From contig JAIUCV010000003.1 in NCBI GenBank assembly GCA_026724425.1, positions 47,269,283-47,333,282 of the forward strand: a stretch of 64,000 nt of DNA. The letters are read 5' to 3'. Positions 10,556-23,923 of the stretch are shown one piece after another. The notes under the pieces are model-generated. The model searched no databases and had not been told where the DNA came from. It saw nothing but the letters and a program-made list of their open reading frames with translations. Source of the stretch: Erythrophleum ivorense. Lineage: Eukaryota > Streptophyta > Magnoliopsida > Fabales > Fabaceae. The translations under genes were made by a program, and so were the position numbers. The stretch's first letter is position 1; every line of letters starts with the position of its first letter.

Positions 10556-13500
10556 TGTAACATCCAATGTTTTAGAATTTTTTTAAGTCTTCCTGTTATA
10601 GCAAGGGTGTCTGTTCGCTATAGTAAGGGTGTCCGTTCGCTACAGCGAGGATGCTAGTTCTCTATAGTTAGTTTATGTCTCATACAAAATCCAAGGAATT
10701 TCTCATAATAATGCTAGTTGTGGCAAGAATGGTTGGGACCTGGAACTAACAAGTTCTCATCATAGTGAGAGATGCTTCCTACTATAGCGAGACTCGTTCC
10801 AAAAAAAAGCATAGAAAAGTGAAATTTTTCTTTTTAAAGAGTTCAAAAGCCTTTCCTTTTTCTAACCAACTTTGGGCTGGCTAAAAATAGAAGAAGCTCT
10901 GCCTAAGAGAGAGAGAGATAAAGGGAATTCAAAGAGGAGAAAGAAGCAAGGAAAAAGGTGAGAAAAACTAAAGATTTTCATGGAGTTGCCTTTACATATC
11001 TTGTTTTTCTCTCTTTGCTCTTCCTTTCCATGGTTTGATGGGTGAATTGGGTTTGTTTTGGCCTTAGTTCAGAGGAGAACATTTAGAGTCTCAAGAAGGA
11101 AGACTAAGGCAAAGGAAGAAGCTCTTAGAGGAAGTTTAGATTCAAGGTAGTTCCACTTCTTGCTTTTCTCTTCTTGCTTCCTTTATGTGTGTGTTTTGGT
11201 CAAGAGGGGAGTTTGTAGGGGGAAGAAGTTCTAACCTAGAACAAGTAAGAAAACCATTGATTTAGAGTGTGGGAACCTAGGAAAGGCATAAAAATTAAAA
11301 GAAAAGCTAGTGAATTTCAAGAGAGAGCAACTGGGGATTCTTAAATATCTTGTAAAATTTATTTTGATTCAAGAATTTTCTAATCTATGTGAGTGTTTGT
11401 TTAAGTTCCTAAGACCCCTAGGAAGCCTCCTAAGTGCCTTTCTCTTCAAGGAAAAACTTACAAGCCATAGATTGAGAGTTGAAGCAATAGGTCCCATAAT
11501 ATAGCCTTAAGAAACAACTTGTATCTAGAATCTTATAAATGAATTTGTGATGACTTCAAGGAGTCTAAATGGAATCATGAGGTCTAGATATGAGAAGAAA
11601 ATGAAGCTAAGAGATTGAATTATGGTAGATGCTACATTAGGCTTCTTATGGAAAAAAATGGAACCATAGATTGAAGTATGCTTCTTTAATGTGTATTTGA
11701 TGCCGTGGCTTGCTCTAAGAGTGTGATTGAATCTTATTTGTTGTGTTTAGGCCAAAGAACTCAAAATCCATCTAGTTGTGGGTGTGAGACCAAAAAAGGA
11801 AAAGAATAATTAAGAGGGAAGCCTGTGTTCAATTGCCAAGGAGGATTTGCATTCTTGGATGTATGATGGTCATTGTATGCTTGTATGCGCATTTGTATTG
11901 TGAGACATGCCATTTGATGTTGCCTTGTTGTATTGGTACCAATATGTTTATGTTTTAGTTGTGAAAATTACTCTTAAGAGTGAGGTGGAGCCAAAAGTCC
12001 CTAGGAATGGGTGAGATAAGGTTAAAAGTCTCATGGATGAGTGAGGCCAAGTCAAAAGTCCCTAAACCAAGGGTGAGTCTAATCCAAAAGTCCTAAAAAT
12101 GGGGTAAGGCTAGACCAAGAGTCCCTAAAGCTTATTTTTGTCTTTGATATGATTTTCATAGCATGTAAATTATGTGTTGAATGATTCTTAATGGTGTTGG
12201 ATGCCTACTTGTATGATTTGACATGTATATATGTCTTGATTGCTTACTTGAATGAGTTATAAGCTATTGAGATTCTTTGAATCTCACCCCCTTGCCTCTC
12301 CCATCTCACCATGTCTAGGTGGTGTTCAAGAGGCTAAGGATGGAAGTCAAGAAGTTTAAAGGACTATCTCTTGACAATTGTATAGTTTTGTATGATTTTT
12401 GATGTAAAAAGATGTCAAAGTTTATATGTACATATTATTTTTGAGATGTAAACATGTGAACAAAATGTAAAGTATGTAAATATAGTGTATGAACCAAAGT
12501 GGTGATGAAATGAATGAGAAAATAAGTTTTGGGTACTTAGTGGCTTGTATGTAGTAGTGTATCCATACATGTAGCATGGTGAGTTTGACATGTATGATGG
12601 TTTGGACCACTTGGATAGTTCTTATATGTTTTTTTTATGCTTTAAAACTTGCACAAGAGGTAGTAGAGCATTTAAGAAGCCATTTGAACCACTTTTGACC
12701 CATATAAGGTGTTAAATTTGTCATATTTGTGAACTATGTCAAGATCTGACCACATGAGCTTCTCCTAACCTAAAATTTGGCATGCATATAGGTCTTGTCT
12801 ATAGCTTTTTGAAAATCTAAAGTGCATATTATTTGGAGCTCTAGGGAATTTTTGGTGAATTTTCAAAGTTGGCAAAATTTTGACAGAACTGGCATTGTTA
12901 TTGTGCAAATGGTCAGATCCTTTGCCTCTATCATTTGTAGGCAAATGATGTACAATAGCTATGAAATTTTACAGGCATAAACTAAACATAATAAGCTTTT
13001 TGTAACACTTAAGAGCACCTCATTTGGATTTATGGAGAGGGAGAAACAAATTTTTGAACTTCCAGATTGGTATCAGGGTGCAGCCTGACCTCCATTGCTG
13101 TTCCATAAGATTTTGTGCCCTAATTGCTTCTTTTTTGGTCTAAATTATGTTTCCCTCTATTTACCATTTTTATCTTTCAAAATTAGTATAGTTTGCCTAA
13201 ATTAGAGTTTTTTGGAATTAGTTATGAATTTTTGAAGTTTATATTAGTAAACTATATCAGAAACACTGAACAATTTGACCTATGTCACTTTTCTATCATC
13301 AACATAGTCCAAATGATGTTATTATGGATTGAAAGTATTTTTATTATAAAGTTAAAATTTATAGAATTCCACAAAGCTACATTTGCATGGTTTTCATTTT
13401 TCTAGAATTAATTATGATTTTTCAAAGTTGGTGCCAAAAATCTGAGTTCTAGACCCATGAGGAAAATTGCATTTTTTTTTTCTGGTTTTTGGCTTTAAAT

Positions 13501-13720
13501 CCATGGTTTATGGATTGTTTTAGATATGTATAAGTTTTATGGATAGAATATGAGTAAAGGATGATATGAATGGGTCCACAGAGGTCTGCAAGGTGAAGTA
13601 TGAACGTTTAAACCCTGACGTAACGTAATAAAATGCCATAGTTTTACTTCTTTTCTTTGGAATTATATGAAATCAAGCTTAAGTAAAGGATAATTGAGGC
13701 TAATACATTATGGTGTTACA
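10556..13720 (+). mobile_element. Solo LTR, long-LTR family type A
   Basis: Starts TGTAACATCC and ends TGGTGTTACA, with flanking 5-mers ctcct (10551-10555) and gtcct (13721-13725), a TSD with one mismatch. Length 3165 bp. It matches the LTRs of the full Tekay-like element (18806, 30632) along its whole length: TATAGCGA word array (10594-10795), donor-like AAAAAG|GTGAG ending at 10957, donor-like CAAG|GTAG at 11146, the 90-bp segment at 11751-11840, and the AAAAGTCCC array at about 11975-12125. No internal region or second LTR is attached, so it is a solo LTR left by LTR-LTR recombination. Confidence 0.8.
11751..11840 (+). other. 90-bp splice-bounded segment (putative micro-exon)
   Basis: Follows 'tgtgtttag' and ends in 'gccaag'. 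The acceptor-like AG is kept, but the donor GT has become GA ('gccaag|gagg'). The length is exactly 90 bp, as in related LTRs. Frame 0 has one stop. See the other seven copies. Confidence 0.4.
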
Positions 13721-13817
13721 GTCCTTCTCTCCTTTCTTCCCTAGCCACCCTCTCCTCTCTTCAACATTATGTCGTCTTCATCCTCTCTTCTCCATCTCTC
13801 TCACGGCTAAACTTCAT
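13721..13817. other. CT-rich tract
   Basis: Pyrimidine-rich run with 'cctctcctctcttc'-type text, similar to the R regions of some plant LTRs. It may be the continuation of the unassigned sequence that ends at 10555. No gene. Confidence 0.3.
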
Positions 13818-14050
13818 ACCATATTAAGATAGCAAAATTTCTATGTCACATTATGCCTATAGTGTTCTTTTTCATATATTCAATACTTTTGGTAGTAGAA
13901 TTTATTGACATCAAAAGTGGAAATAATTCATTCTTGCTTAATGTCACACCATACATAACTAGCAAAAATTTTACATCACAGTTGGTCAAAAGGATGTATT
14001 TTCATAATTTAAGCACTTTTGGCAACGGATTTTACCATCATTAAAAGCCC
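13818..14050. repeat. Two diverged 130-bp direct repeats
   Basis: Copy 1 begins at 13818 and copy 2 at 13948, both with 'accata' then an 'agcaaaa.ttt' block, 'tt(t/c)ataa/att.a..cacttttgg' and an end like 'attttaccatcattaaaag'. Words such as 'ggcaacggattttaccatc' resemble subterminal repeats of plant CACTA transposons, but no CACTA terminus or transposase is visible. The identity is tentative. Confidence 0.4.
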
Positions 14051-14064
14051 AATTAACTCATCAT

Positions 14065-17000
14065 TAGCTAAATAGACCATATGAGCTTACCATATTTATT
14101 TTCCATCCATAATACATTTGTTCAACCAGAATTATCATAAATTGAAGCTCACAATTCGGGTCCAAGCCATAGAACACAAAATCACATTACACTTTGCATT
14201 TTTCCATCCATTTCATATTCTAATATGAATTTTGGAAAATTATAACTAATTCTAGAAAAATTAAAATCATGTAAATTATACCATTCTAGAAAGCTACAGA
14301 TATTTTCTAACTATCATAAAACTTTTAGATCAAAATAATCAAGTTTGCCTTATGAAATTTAATGAAATAGTACATCAAGTTACTAATACATCCTACAGCT
14401 GAACTCAAACTTCAAAAACTCATTTCTCCCATTATAGAGCTCCAAATGAGGTGCTCTTAGTGGTTATAGAAATTATGGTGTCTACTATTTGCATGTAAGA
14501 TTACATGAGCATTGGATTTCATCGAGTGACACAGAAATGCAAACTGACCATATGAACAGTGACTGGGACAATTCTACATAATTTGGCCAACTTTGAAAAT
14601 TTATAATAAATTCTCTAGAGCTCCAAATTAGGTGCTCTTTAGCTCTGTGAAAATCTCTAAATGAGACCTATAATTATGCCAAATTTCATTCACAAAATGG
14701 TCCATTTGGTTAGTTTGTAGTTTAGCTCAAGATTATGTCAATTTTGGAACTATAAAGGAGTCAAATTTGCACCAAATGATCTTATAATCATTTCACAACT
14801 ATTTGAACACATCTAAAAGCATAAACATAGCCTATGAGAGCATTCCAAATGGTCTAAATCATCATACATCTCAAAACTACTTTCCTACATGACTTTATAC
14901 ATACATGCATTGAGGCTTCATGATGTCAAATTCTTGCATACTCATTCATTTACTTCAAAATTGACATATACATTATAGTTACATACATTTAAACATGCTT
15001 AAGGGTCTACATCATATATACATCATATGGTTACAAACTTTGACATCAAAATACAAAATTTCCTATTCTATTGTCAAAGTCCTATGCTTCAAGGTGCTTG
15101 ACTCCCATTTCTTGTTCCTTGAACTTCGTATAAACATTATTAGACATATATAAGGAAGAGTGTGATTCAAAAAATCCTAATAGCTCTTTACCCTTTCACA
15201 CATACATATAAGATGTATTTACATGTCAAAAAATGCAAGCATGTCATAAAAACTTCTAATAAGCATATATGAGCATAATTCCATATTATATAGACTCATA
15301 CAAACTAAACATAAGCTTTAAAGGATATTGGTCTAGCCTCACCTAATTTCTTGGGACTTTTGGACTTGCCTCACCCACTTTAGGGACTTTTGACTTAGTC
15401 CTACTCTTTCTCGAGACTTTTGGCTTTGTCTCACCCATTCTTAGGGACTTTTGGCTCATCCTCATCTTTGCTAAGGGGATTTTGGCTTCACCAAGCTTAT
15501 ACAAGCCAAAACACATTCATAAAACATCTTTCAAGAACATATACAAGGCATCATGGTACCATGGCATGTAGACATTGGCTAGAAACATTTTTCAAGGCAT
15601 AAACATACACACACACATTCAAAGACAAGAAAACACCCAAAGATGCATGAGAGAAAGGAGCGAGAGCTACCTTAAATGCAAGAACACACTTTTTCCTTTG
15701 GATTTTCTTCCATTCCTTCAACCAAACACTCAGAATGGGGTGGAGCTTGATTCCTTTGGCCTAAACACATCAAAGAGGGTCTAATTATACTCTTGAAATA
15801 ATTTTTAATGCCACATATACTTTAGAAGAACTTGGTAGCTTATATGGTTCTATTTCGGTTCCATAAAGCACCTAATGAAGCAACAATAAGAATTTATAAT
15901 CTTGGCTTTATTCTTTCTTCCAATCTATGATTCTTGACTCCATTTAGACTCCTTGGAGTTATCACACAATCATTTTGAGGAGCCTAGCTATATGTTGCTT
16001 CTTTAAGTCACATTATGGAACCTACACCTCCATCTCACTTTCTAGGCTTCCAAGGCTTACTCTCATATTCTCCCATCATATATGATGCAAATCTAGGCTT
16101 AAAAAAATTTAAAACATCTCTTAAGTGCTACTTCCCCTTTAGGCCAAAACCATGCTCCTTCTTGGTACCCATGGACTTTGTTTTATTTCTTTGATGGGAG
16201 ATGCATGTGGGAGGCTTCCTTGATGTCTTAGGAACTTATAAAAATTCTTAAACAATTGAAAATGCCACTAAAAGCTTCACATGAACCATGGTGTAACAAA
16301 ATCCCTAGAAATTGTATCTTGAATTTCAATGGTTCTTTCTTGGATTTCTTTGTACTATCTTGTTTCCCACACTTTAAATCCTAAGTTTCACACTTGGTTT
16401 GGTTCAAAAAAAACTCCCCCTTGGCTGTCCCATAAGTGGCTAAAACATACACACATAGAAGGAAGGGAAAAGAAGCATGAAAAGCAATGGATTTACCTTG
16501 GTTTTAGCTTTTCCCAAGAGCTTCTTTCTTTGCCTTAGCCTCCTCTTTCAAGGACTAACTTCTTCCCTCTGAATCAAGACCAAAACAGACCCATATCATC
16601 CACCATAACCATGAAAAGAAAGAGCAAAGAGAGGAGAATAGATATATAAAGGAAAATCCATGAAAACCTTAGCCTTTCTTACTTCTTCCGTGGTTCTCTC
16701 CATCTCCTTTTCTCTTTTTCTTGGGCATCTCTCTCTTAGGCAGAAGTTCCCTTTATTTTGGGTAGAATAAGTCAATTAGAAGAAGCTCTAAGTGGGATGC
16801 CTCTTATGTGGAGAAAATAAGAAGAATCTTTGTTCATTAAAATACCGTTTACATCCTATCTTTTGGCTAAATTGTTTGAGGTTCATTTTAACTCTTTTTT
16901 AGAACCATCTTTTTTATCATAAAATTTAGGTCCTCTATTTTATAAAATAGCTTTGGAAGCACTCAATTTAGATTTAAAACCTTTCCGAATGAAAAGGTCA

Positions 17001-17354
17001 AAGTTCAAGTCAACCAATATTCAAAACTATACACCGAAGGTGTTTTAACTGTTCTGAGGCTTTTTCATGGTTTTTAGGGCCTTTGAAAGCCCCAAACATC
17101 TTAAATTTTCTTTCTAAAAAGCCTTCCTATGAGTTTTTCAAAAGTTGCCCGTATTTATGAAAATTCCATTATACTTTTGGCAATTTTATTAAACTACCGT
17201 AGCTTGGGTTTTTGGGCATCTTAGACCTTAGATCCTCATTTTTCATTATTTAAAATTTTATTCTAATTTTATTTAGCCTCAAATCTCTCATTTCAGGGGA
17301 CTTGCTTTTTAAACAGACTCATTTCGGTGGTTTTACGAAAAATCAAATGTTACA
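14065..17354 (-). mobile_element. Reversed type-B long LTR, left end truncated
   Basis: Right end reads 'aatgttaca' (LTR start TGTAACATT on the minus strand) at 17354. The body aligns with other reversed type-B LTRs: the array of 'ctcac.c..ttagggacttttg' units at 15330-15480, the 90-bp segment at 15671-15760, donor-like sites at 16495-16497 (reading CCAAG|GTAAAT) and the U3 portion 16860-17350. About 140 bp are missing at the left, so the left TSD is unavailable; the right 5-mer is aaatc. No second LTR or interior is adjacent. Confidence 0.65.
15671..15760 (-). other. 90-bp splice-bounded segment (putative micro-exon)
   Basis: On the minus strand it is preceded by 'tgtgtttag' and followed by GTAGCTCTC after 'tttaag'. 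Exactly 90 bp and open in frame 0 for 30 codons, beginning Ala-Lys with Leu6-His7, Val12 and ending Val-Leu-Ala-Phe-Lys. These positions recur in other copies despite strong divergence. Confidence 0.45.
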
Positions 17355-17821
17355 AAATCCCCTCATTATATCACATCAACTGAATCCTTTGGTGTATGGT
17401 CGATCCTTTCCCTTCTTCTTATAACCTTTGGTTCACATTTGTATAACACTAAGGTCATAGGAATTAGAAGAAAACCCTTATTCTTAATTGAAAATGATTC
17501 TTGGCAGTCGAATCTTGTTAAGGTCTCAGGTCTAACATACCCTAAGTTCACATCAACAAATAGGGAGTTAACTTGAATGGTTCACATTATATGAAGACAA
17601 TTCCTTACACTCCAAGAAAACTCTCTTAAAAAAATCTCAATGCCTTGTTTAAATAAATTGTTAAGTTTAGTTCGAAGAAAAATCCAAATACCATATAAAA
17701 TGATATCAAAACTTTATGAAAATTGTTCTCAACAATCCTAACATATGAGGGAAATATTATACCAAAAATCAAAATAAGCTCAAATCAAAATTGTTCCTAG
17801 AAAATTCCTAAAGATGGCCTT
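17355..17821 (-). other. Internal remnant of Tat-like element
   Basis: No gene recognised. Its right edge ('aaagatggcctt') continues logically across the 17822-36892 insertion into 'tagctcatttttgcc' at about 36898, so it belongs to the interior of the reversed Tat-like element. Gag-like coding cannot be read. Confidence 0.4.
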
Positions 17822-18800
17822 TGTAACACCTTCATTAATTACCCATTTTTAGTAAATTTTTTTGAATAAATAATTCTAATTAATTTATATCTAATTACCT
17901 TTTTTCTTTTAATCATTTCTTTACAGTGGAAATTCTTTGTTATGCATTAACTAAACCTATATAGTGTAGCAGATTACAAAATATGATGAAAATAAACTAT
18001 AGTTAGTACATAATATTAACAAGTTTGATAATAGGAGAATAGGTTATCATAAGTATAGACTAGAAAATATCATTGGAGATTTAGTCTAAACTACCCAAAA
18101 GAAATCTTCAAGTAACAAAAAGAACTATAAAAGTCAATCCCCTATTCACACAAAAAGAAAAGTGTCAGCAATCAGGTCTCCATTCATAGAAACATAGGAG
18201 GTACCCTTCCCATAGGGAAAAAGGGTTCTCCTGTCTTGCAATCATAAATATGATAGGTATTGCATGAACCATCTCATCATAGGATATTATTCAGATGTTA
18301 TGGATGACGAACATCCATCCCTTTATCAAGAATAGGATCCATTCGCCTTAAAGCCTTAAGGTCACTACGCAGATAGGCATTTAAAAAAAAAGCATAACTA
18401 AGTGAAAAATAATTTTCTCAGTAACAAAGATAGGATTAATACAAAATAATAACTACAAAGAAACGTCAAGTATTGATTTAATAATAGTAAAGAATATAAA
18501 CAAAATATTCTAACAGAGGATAATTAATTCATAGAACAATGTAGACAAGAAGTAATATATTATTTTGTAATAACCTATAAATTTCAGGATTTCTAACATG
18601 CTAACAAAATCATGCTTTAAAAACAAGTAATAAATATGACATTGGCAGATTCAAAATTCACATACTACAACAAATACATATAAGTAGAATAAAGATAATA
18701 CAGCAAACAATAAATGTTATTTAACTTGACTATTAGACCTTGGAAACTACCAAGCTCAATACCTAGATCATATTACATTGGCATTGTTAAGTTCAATACC

Positions 18801-18805
18801 TAGAT
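18801..18805. repeat. Target-site duplication TAGAT (left)
   Basis: The 5-mer tagat immediately before TGTAACATCC. An identical 5-mer follows the 3' LTR at 34028-34032, proving that 18806-34027 is one insertion. Confidence 0.9.
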
Positions 18806-21687
18806 TGTAACATCCAAGATTTCAGAAAATTTTTTAAGTCTGTTGGCTATAATCAGATTCCCTGTTAGCTATAGCAAATGTACCAGTTTGCTACAATGAA
18901 GAGTCAGTTAACTACAGCGAATGTACCAGTTAGCCATAGTAAGGATATAGTCCGCTATAGCGAGTTTGTATATCCCATACAAAATCTAGGAAGTTTCTCA
19001 CAATAGCACCTGCCATAGCAAGAACAGGGGCCTAGAACTGATAAGTGCTAACCATAGCAAAGGGCATTTCCCGTTATAGCGAGACATATTCCAGAAAAAG
19101 CGTGAAAAAGTAAAAATTTTCTTTTTAAAGGACCAAGCAGCCTCTTAATCCCTCTAACCAACATATTGCTTTGTCCAAAAATAGAGAAAAGGGCTAGAGA
19201 GAGAGGGAGACCAAGAGGAGCTGAGAAAGAAAGGAGAACATCAAGGAAAAAGGTGAGAAAATTGTAAGAATTCATGGTTTCTTCCTTTAGAAAATCAGTT
19301 TCTCTCTCTTTGCTCTCTCTTTCCATAGTTTTGGGTGCTTATATAGTTTTGTTTTAGGCTTAATTCAGAGGGGGAAGTGTAAGGATTTAAGGAGAAGCTT
19401 TAAGCAAAGGAATAACCTCTTAGAAAGAGCTTGATTCAAGGTAACTTCTTTCCATTTTGTTGCATCTTCTTCCCTTGCTTCTTTTTAAGTGTTTCAAGGC
19501 CAAGAACAAAACCATGAGAGGGGGGAAAGTTTCTAACTTATAGCAAGCATAAAGCCATTGATTTAGGCCATGGGGAGTTGAAATATGCCAAGAAATTACA
19601 AGAGAAAATGAATTTCAAGTTAGGGATATGTAAAGCTCTTGAATGTAATGTGAAAACTGATTTGATTCATAAATCCCCTAAAGTGTTTATTTGAGTTCCT
19701 AAGACCCATAGGAAACTTTCCAAGTGTGTAACACCATATTTATAGGACTTATATCATATACATTTTAGGCTTCCTTCCATGAACAATACAAGAGGGAAAA
19801 GGAAAAACCATTAAAAATAATGCATTTAATCGCGTTATGTTATAGATAAATTTTTCATTCAGTGTTTTGTAGGCCATATGGACTCATCCATTTCATTCTC
19901 ATATTTAAATACACAAATAAAACTCATAACAAGCTCAGGGAGTGACCTAGAACTCGTGCAAATGGATGGTGTACTAAAAAACATAGTGTGCAGCCTCGGA
20001 TAGGATTTTTAGATTCTATGCCTGAACTTTGAAAAATTATGACTAATTCCAAAAAAATTGAAATCAGGCACACTATACCATTCTAGAAACTACAGATGTC
20101 TACTATATTCTAAAAAAAAATTCAAGTCATGAAACATCAAGTAGAAGACGTTTAACATTCAAAAGCCACCCAAGGTCTCAACTGTCTGGGCTACTATCAC
20201 AAGTTACTATCATAAATTTTGGAAATTCATAACGAATTCTAGAAAAATCCAAATGATGCAAATTCAGTCATTATGGGAAACTATAGATGTTAATGCTAAG
20301 GGAAAAATATCTTCAAACCACGCCAAGTTCATTTAGGAACTGAATTATGATGGAATAGTATAGGAGGTCAAGTGGCGCTACTAGTACTGATAATAAACTT
20401 CAAAAATTCATAACTCTCTGTTCAGACCTCCAAATGAGGTGATCTTGGTGGCCAAAAAAATCTTATGACCTCTAGTTTATGCTTGTGAAATTTCACAAGC
20501 ATTGGACACCATTTGGCCCTTGGATGAGACAGAATACAAAAATGATCATATGAACAGTACATGCACCAGAACAGCAGAAAAATCCCAACTTTGAATTAAT
20601 TCCTCCAATTTTTCTGAAATTTAGCTTCCCAAAAATATCTCAATGATTTATACATGTCTGCCAAATTTCATGGGAAGATTCATCCATTTGGTCAGTTTGT
20701 GTCATAGAGTTCCGATTTGGTCATTTTTATGGTTTCTACTAGCATCAAAGTGTCCAATTTTGCTTCCAAAGCTTGTGTGGCCACTTGAGCACGTGGTAAT
20801 GCACCAAAATGACATTCTAAACTTGTCTCAAAGGTGCACAAACCTAGATTTCTCAAACTCACTCATCCACCCAAAGTTATACATAAGAGCATACATGTCA
20901 AAGCTTGCCATCCAATGCCCAAAATGCACTATATCACACATATGGCATTAAAACTAATACATACATCAAACATTTGGGTAATTACATATGTTCATATGAT
21001 TACATAACAATTCTATCATGGGATTACATCATGTGCCATGTGTATGGCTACAAAAGAGACAAAACTAGGCATTTCCATACACTTTGATATCAATCTTCTT
21101 CTTCTTGGCTTGGTGGCTTCCATTACCTTGCTCAATTGGTTCACCTAGCATGTTAAGACATTGGAAAGGAGGGGATGAAATTCAAAGAATTCTAATAGCT
21201 CATCTCTCTTTCAATCACACATAAAGTATGCAATACAAGTCTTGAAAATGCATGCATGGACATATTGAAAAGTATTAGCATTCAAGAAACATCCTTGGCA
21301 TTTAAACAAGTCATATATAGCATACATAGGCTTGTCAAGTAAATAGATTAGCCTCATCCATTCCCTTATGGATTTTCAACTTACCTCACCCATTTTCTCT
21401 AAGAGGTTTTGACTCAACCTCACTCTTGGGAGACTCTTTACTTTGTCTCAACCAATTCTAAGGGTTCTTGGCTCATCCTTACCATGGCTAGAAGGTTCTT
21501 GGCTTCTCCACATTCAAGCAAACCAAAGTAAGCATATAAAACATCATTTGAATGCATTAAATATCATCATGATACCATGGCATATGAAATCATGCTAGAG
21601 CACTTTTCATGGCTTAAAATATGCATACACATATTTAAAGACAAGGCAAGCACACATTCATGCATGAGAAAAAGTGGAGAAAGCTAC

Positions 21688-21777
21688 CTTTGCCACAAAA
21701 GCACACTTTTTCTCTTGGAATTATGCTCCCTCTCTCAGATACACACTCATAATGATGTGGGGCTTGTTTCTCTTGGC
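21688..21777 (-). other. 90-bp splice-bounded segment (putative micro-exon)
   Basis: On the minus strand it is preceded by 'gtgtttag' and followed by GTAGCTTTC after 'caaag'. Exactly 90 bp. Frame 0 begins Ala-Lys with His7 and contains one stop; the first and last codons match other copies. Confidence 0.4.
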
Positions 21778-22796
21778 CTAAACACATTATATAAAAGCCA
21801 TTTACACTTTTGAATCAAATTCTAAAGCCATACATTCACTAGAAAAGTTAGGTAACTCATATGGCTCTTTTATGGTTCTATAATGTACTTAATAAAGTAA
21901 CCTTAAGAAAAAATCATCTTATCTCCATTCTCTCCATTCATTTATGATTCTTGACTCCATTTAGAGCTCTTGGAGTCATCACACAATCAAATCAAGGAGC
22001 CTAGCTAGGTATTGCTTTTTTAAACCATAATATGGAACCTATGACACCATCTTACTTTTTATGGCTTCTAAAATTTTTTTAAGGCTTCTTCTCATCCTCT
22101 TCCATTATATATGACTCAAAACTAAGTTTGGAATAAATAACAACTGCCCCTTGGTACTCTTTCTAGCCTAGGCCAAAACTATGCTCCATATGAGTACTAA
22201 GTGGGTTTGCATCATTTTCTTAATGGAAGATGCATATGAGGATCCTTTTAGGGATCTTAAGAGCTCATCCAAACACTTATTTAGGCTTAAGAACAATTAC
22301 ATCAAATCATATTTTCAAGGGAGCCCATGAAACCCTAGGCTTGTTATCTTGAAAATCAATGGCTTTTACTTGGATTTCTTTGCATATTCTTATTCTCCTC
22401 CCTTAAATTCCTAGGATTCACCCTTGGTTTTGCCTAAAATTCAAGCCCTCTTGAAGCTGCATACATGGGGCAAACCAAGGAGGAGAAGGGAGCAAGAGGT
22501 AGCTACCATGGAATGAAGATTTACCTTGTTTCCTTGGCCTCCTCTTTTAAATCTGAATTTTCCCCTTTGTTCTGCCCTTAAAACAGATCCAAGAACTTCA
22601 ATAAAGCCATAGGAAAGAAGGGAAAATGGAAGAGAAGGAGTTTACTAAAGAAAAAGCATGAAAAAAGCCAAGAAAATCCATACCTCTTCCTTGTTTTTCT
22701 CCTTCCTTCCTCCTCCTTCTTGTGCGCCCACCCTTAGGGTTTTTCTTTGGTTTAGGGAAAAAAATATGGCTAAATGAAGGAGGAGATAGGGTGCCT

Positions 22797-22808
22797 CAAA
22801 TATATAGG
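22797..22808 (-). promoter_or_regulatory. TATA box of type-B LTR
   Basis: 'caaatatatagg' reads CCTATATATTTG on the minus strand. It is about 115 bp upstream of the first donor-like site, and the equivalent site is present at 48219-48230 in another type-B LTR. Predicted promoter of the LTR transcript. Confidence 0.4.
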
Positions 22809-23833
22809 TGGGTTTAAGAACCACTTTTCAAAAATTCCAATTCTGCTATTTGTTCTTGGCATTTTCTCTTCTAACTCGTTTTAGCTCTTTTTTGACAATC
22901 GTCTTTTCCATTATAAAATTTAAGTCTTTTATTTAATAAAATACCTTTGGAATCACTCAAATCAGAGTTGAAACCTTCCAGAATGAATTTGTTAAAATTT
23001 AGGTCAACTGATGTTGGAAAACGTCCACTTGAGGGATTTTAACTGTCCCGAGACTTTCCATAGTTTTCAAGGCCTTTGAGAACCCTAAAGAAATTAAAAC
23101 TTTTATTTAAAAATCCCTCCTATGAGAATTCTAAAATTTACTCAAAATTACAAAAATATCATTACGTTTTGTTAACTTTTTGTTCAAATTCATTTCTTTA
23201 ACTTCGTTTTTCTTTTTGTCTGAGCCTGGGATTCTCATTTTTAAGAGTTTAGAATGCTACATAAATTTTTTGAGACCTCACTTCACTCTATCTAAGGGAC
23301 TTCCTTTTGCATTTGGTGAATTTTATATGTTTATGGAAAAATCGTATGGTACGTTTCTCATGTTTTCTTCGTTTTCAAAGAACTAGATATTACAAAGTGT
23401 CCCTTCCATCAAGGAAACATTGAAAACTCCATGGATTCCAAATGCTTTTCATGGTCTAACCTAGAGCACTTGAGAGGGGTATTGAGTGTTTTAATTGGTT
23501 CTAAGCTTGGTTTGGGATCATGTGTGATGGAAAAAGATGATAGAAGCTATAGATTGAAAGTTGGGTCCATAGGTTCCATACTATAACCCATAGAAGCAAC
23601 ATGGACCTAGACTTTTGGAATTGAGTGTGTGATGACTTCAAAGAGTCTAAATGGAACCAAGAGGCCTAGATATGGGAAGGAAATAAAGCTAAGAGCTTGA
23701 ATTATGGCAGTTGCTTCATTAGGCCATTAATGGAGCTATTATGGAACCAATAGACCAAGTATGCTTCTTAAATGTGTATTTGATACTTTGGCTTATTCCA
23801 AGAGAGTAATTGAGTGCTATTTTCTATGTCTAG

Positions 23834-23923
23834 CCCAAGGAACTCAAGCTCCATCTAGTTGTGGTTGTAAGACCGAGAAGGGAAAAGAGAAATCAAATGG
23901 GAAGATTTGTGTTGGCTTGCAAG
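23834..23923 (+). other. 90-bp splice-bounded segment (putative micro-exon)
   Basis: Preceded by 'tatgtctag' and followed by GTAGCTCTT after 'gcaag'. Exactly 90 bp and open in frame 0. Nearly identical to the 3' LTR copy at 32016-32105. Confidence 0.45.

Larger units (their letters stand above)
19727..23394 (-). mobile_element. Solo LTR, type B, nested in the 5' LTR
   Basis: TGTAACACCA at the left and GATATTACA at the right, with perfect 5-bp TSD AAGTG at 19722-19726 and 23395-23399. The uninterrupted sequence is visible in the 3' LTR at about 31550-31570. 3668 bp, minus orientation. Carries a TATA box (22797-22808), donor-like sites reading GAAGAG|GTATGG (22681-22684) and ACAAG|GTAAAT (22523-22525), the 90-bp segment 21688-21777, and the reversed AAAAGTCCC array at 21350-21500. 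No interior, hence solo. Confidence 0.9.

Noticed and set aside
20643..20951. 102-codon plus-strand frame
   Set aside because: Antisense within the nested type-B solo LTR; no domain and not kept in sister copies.
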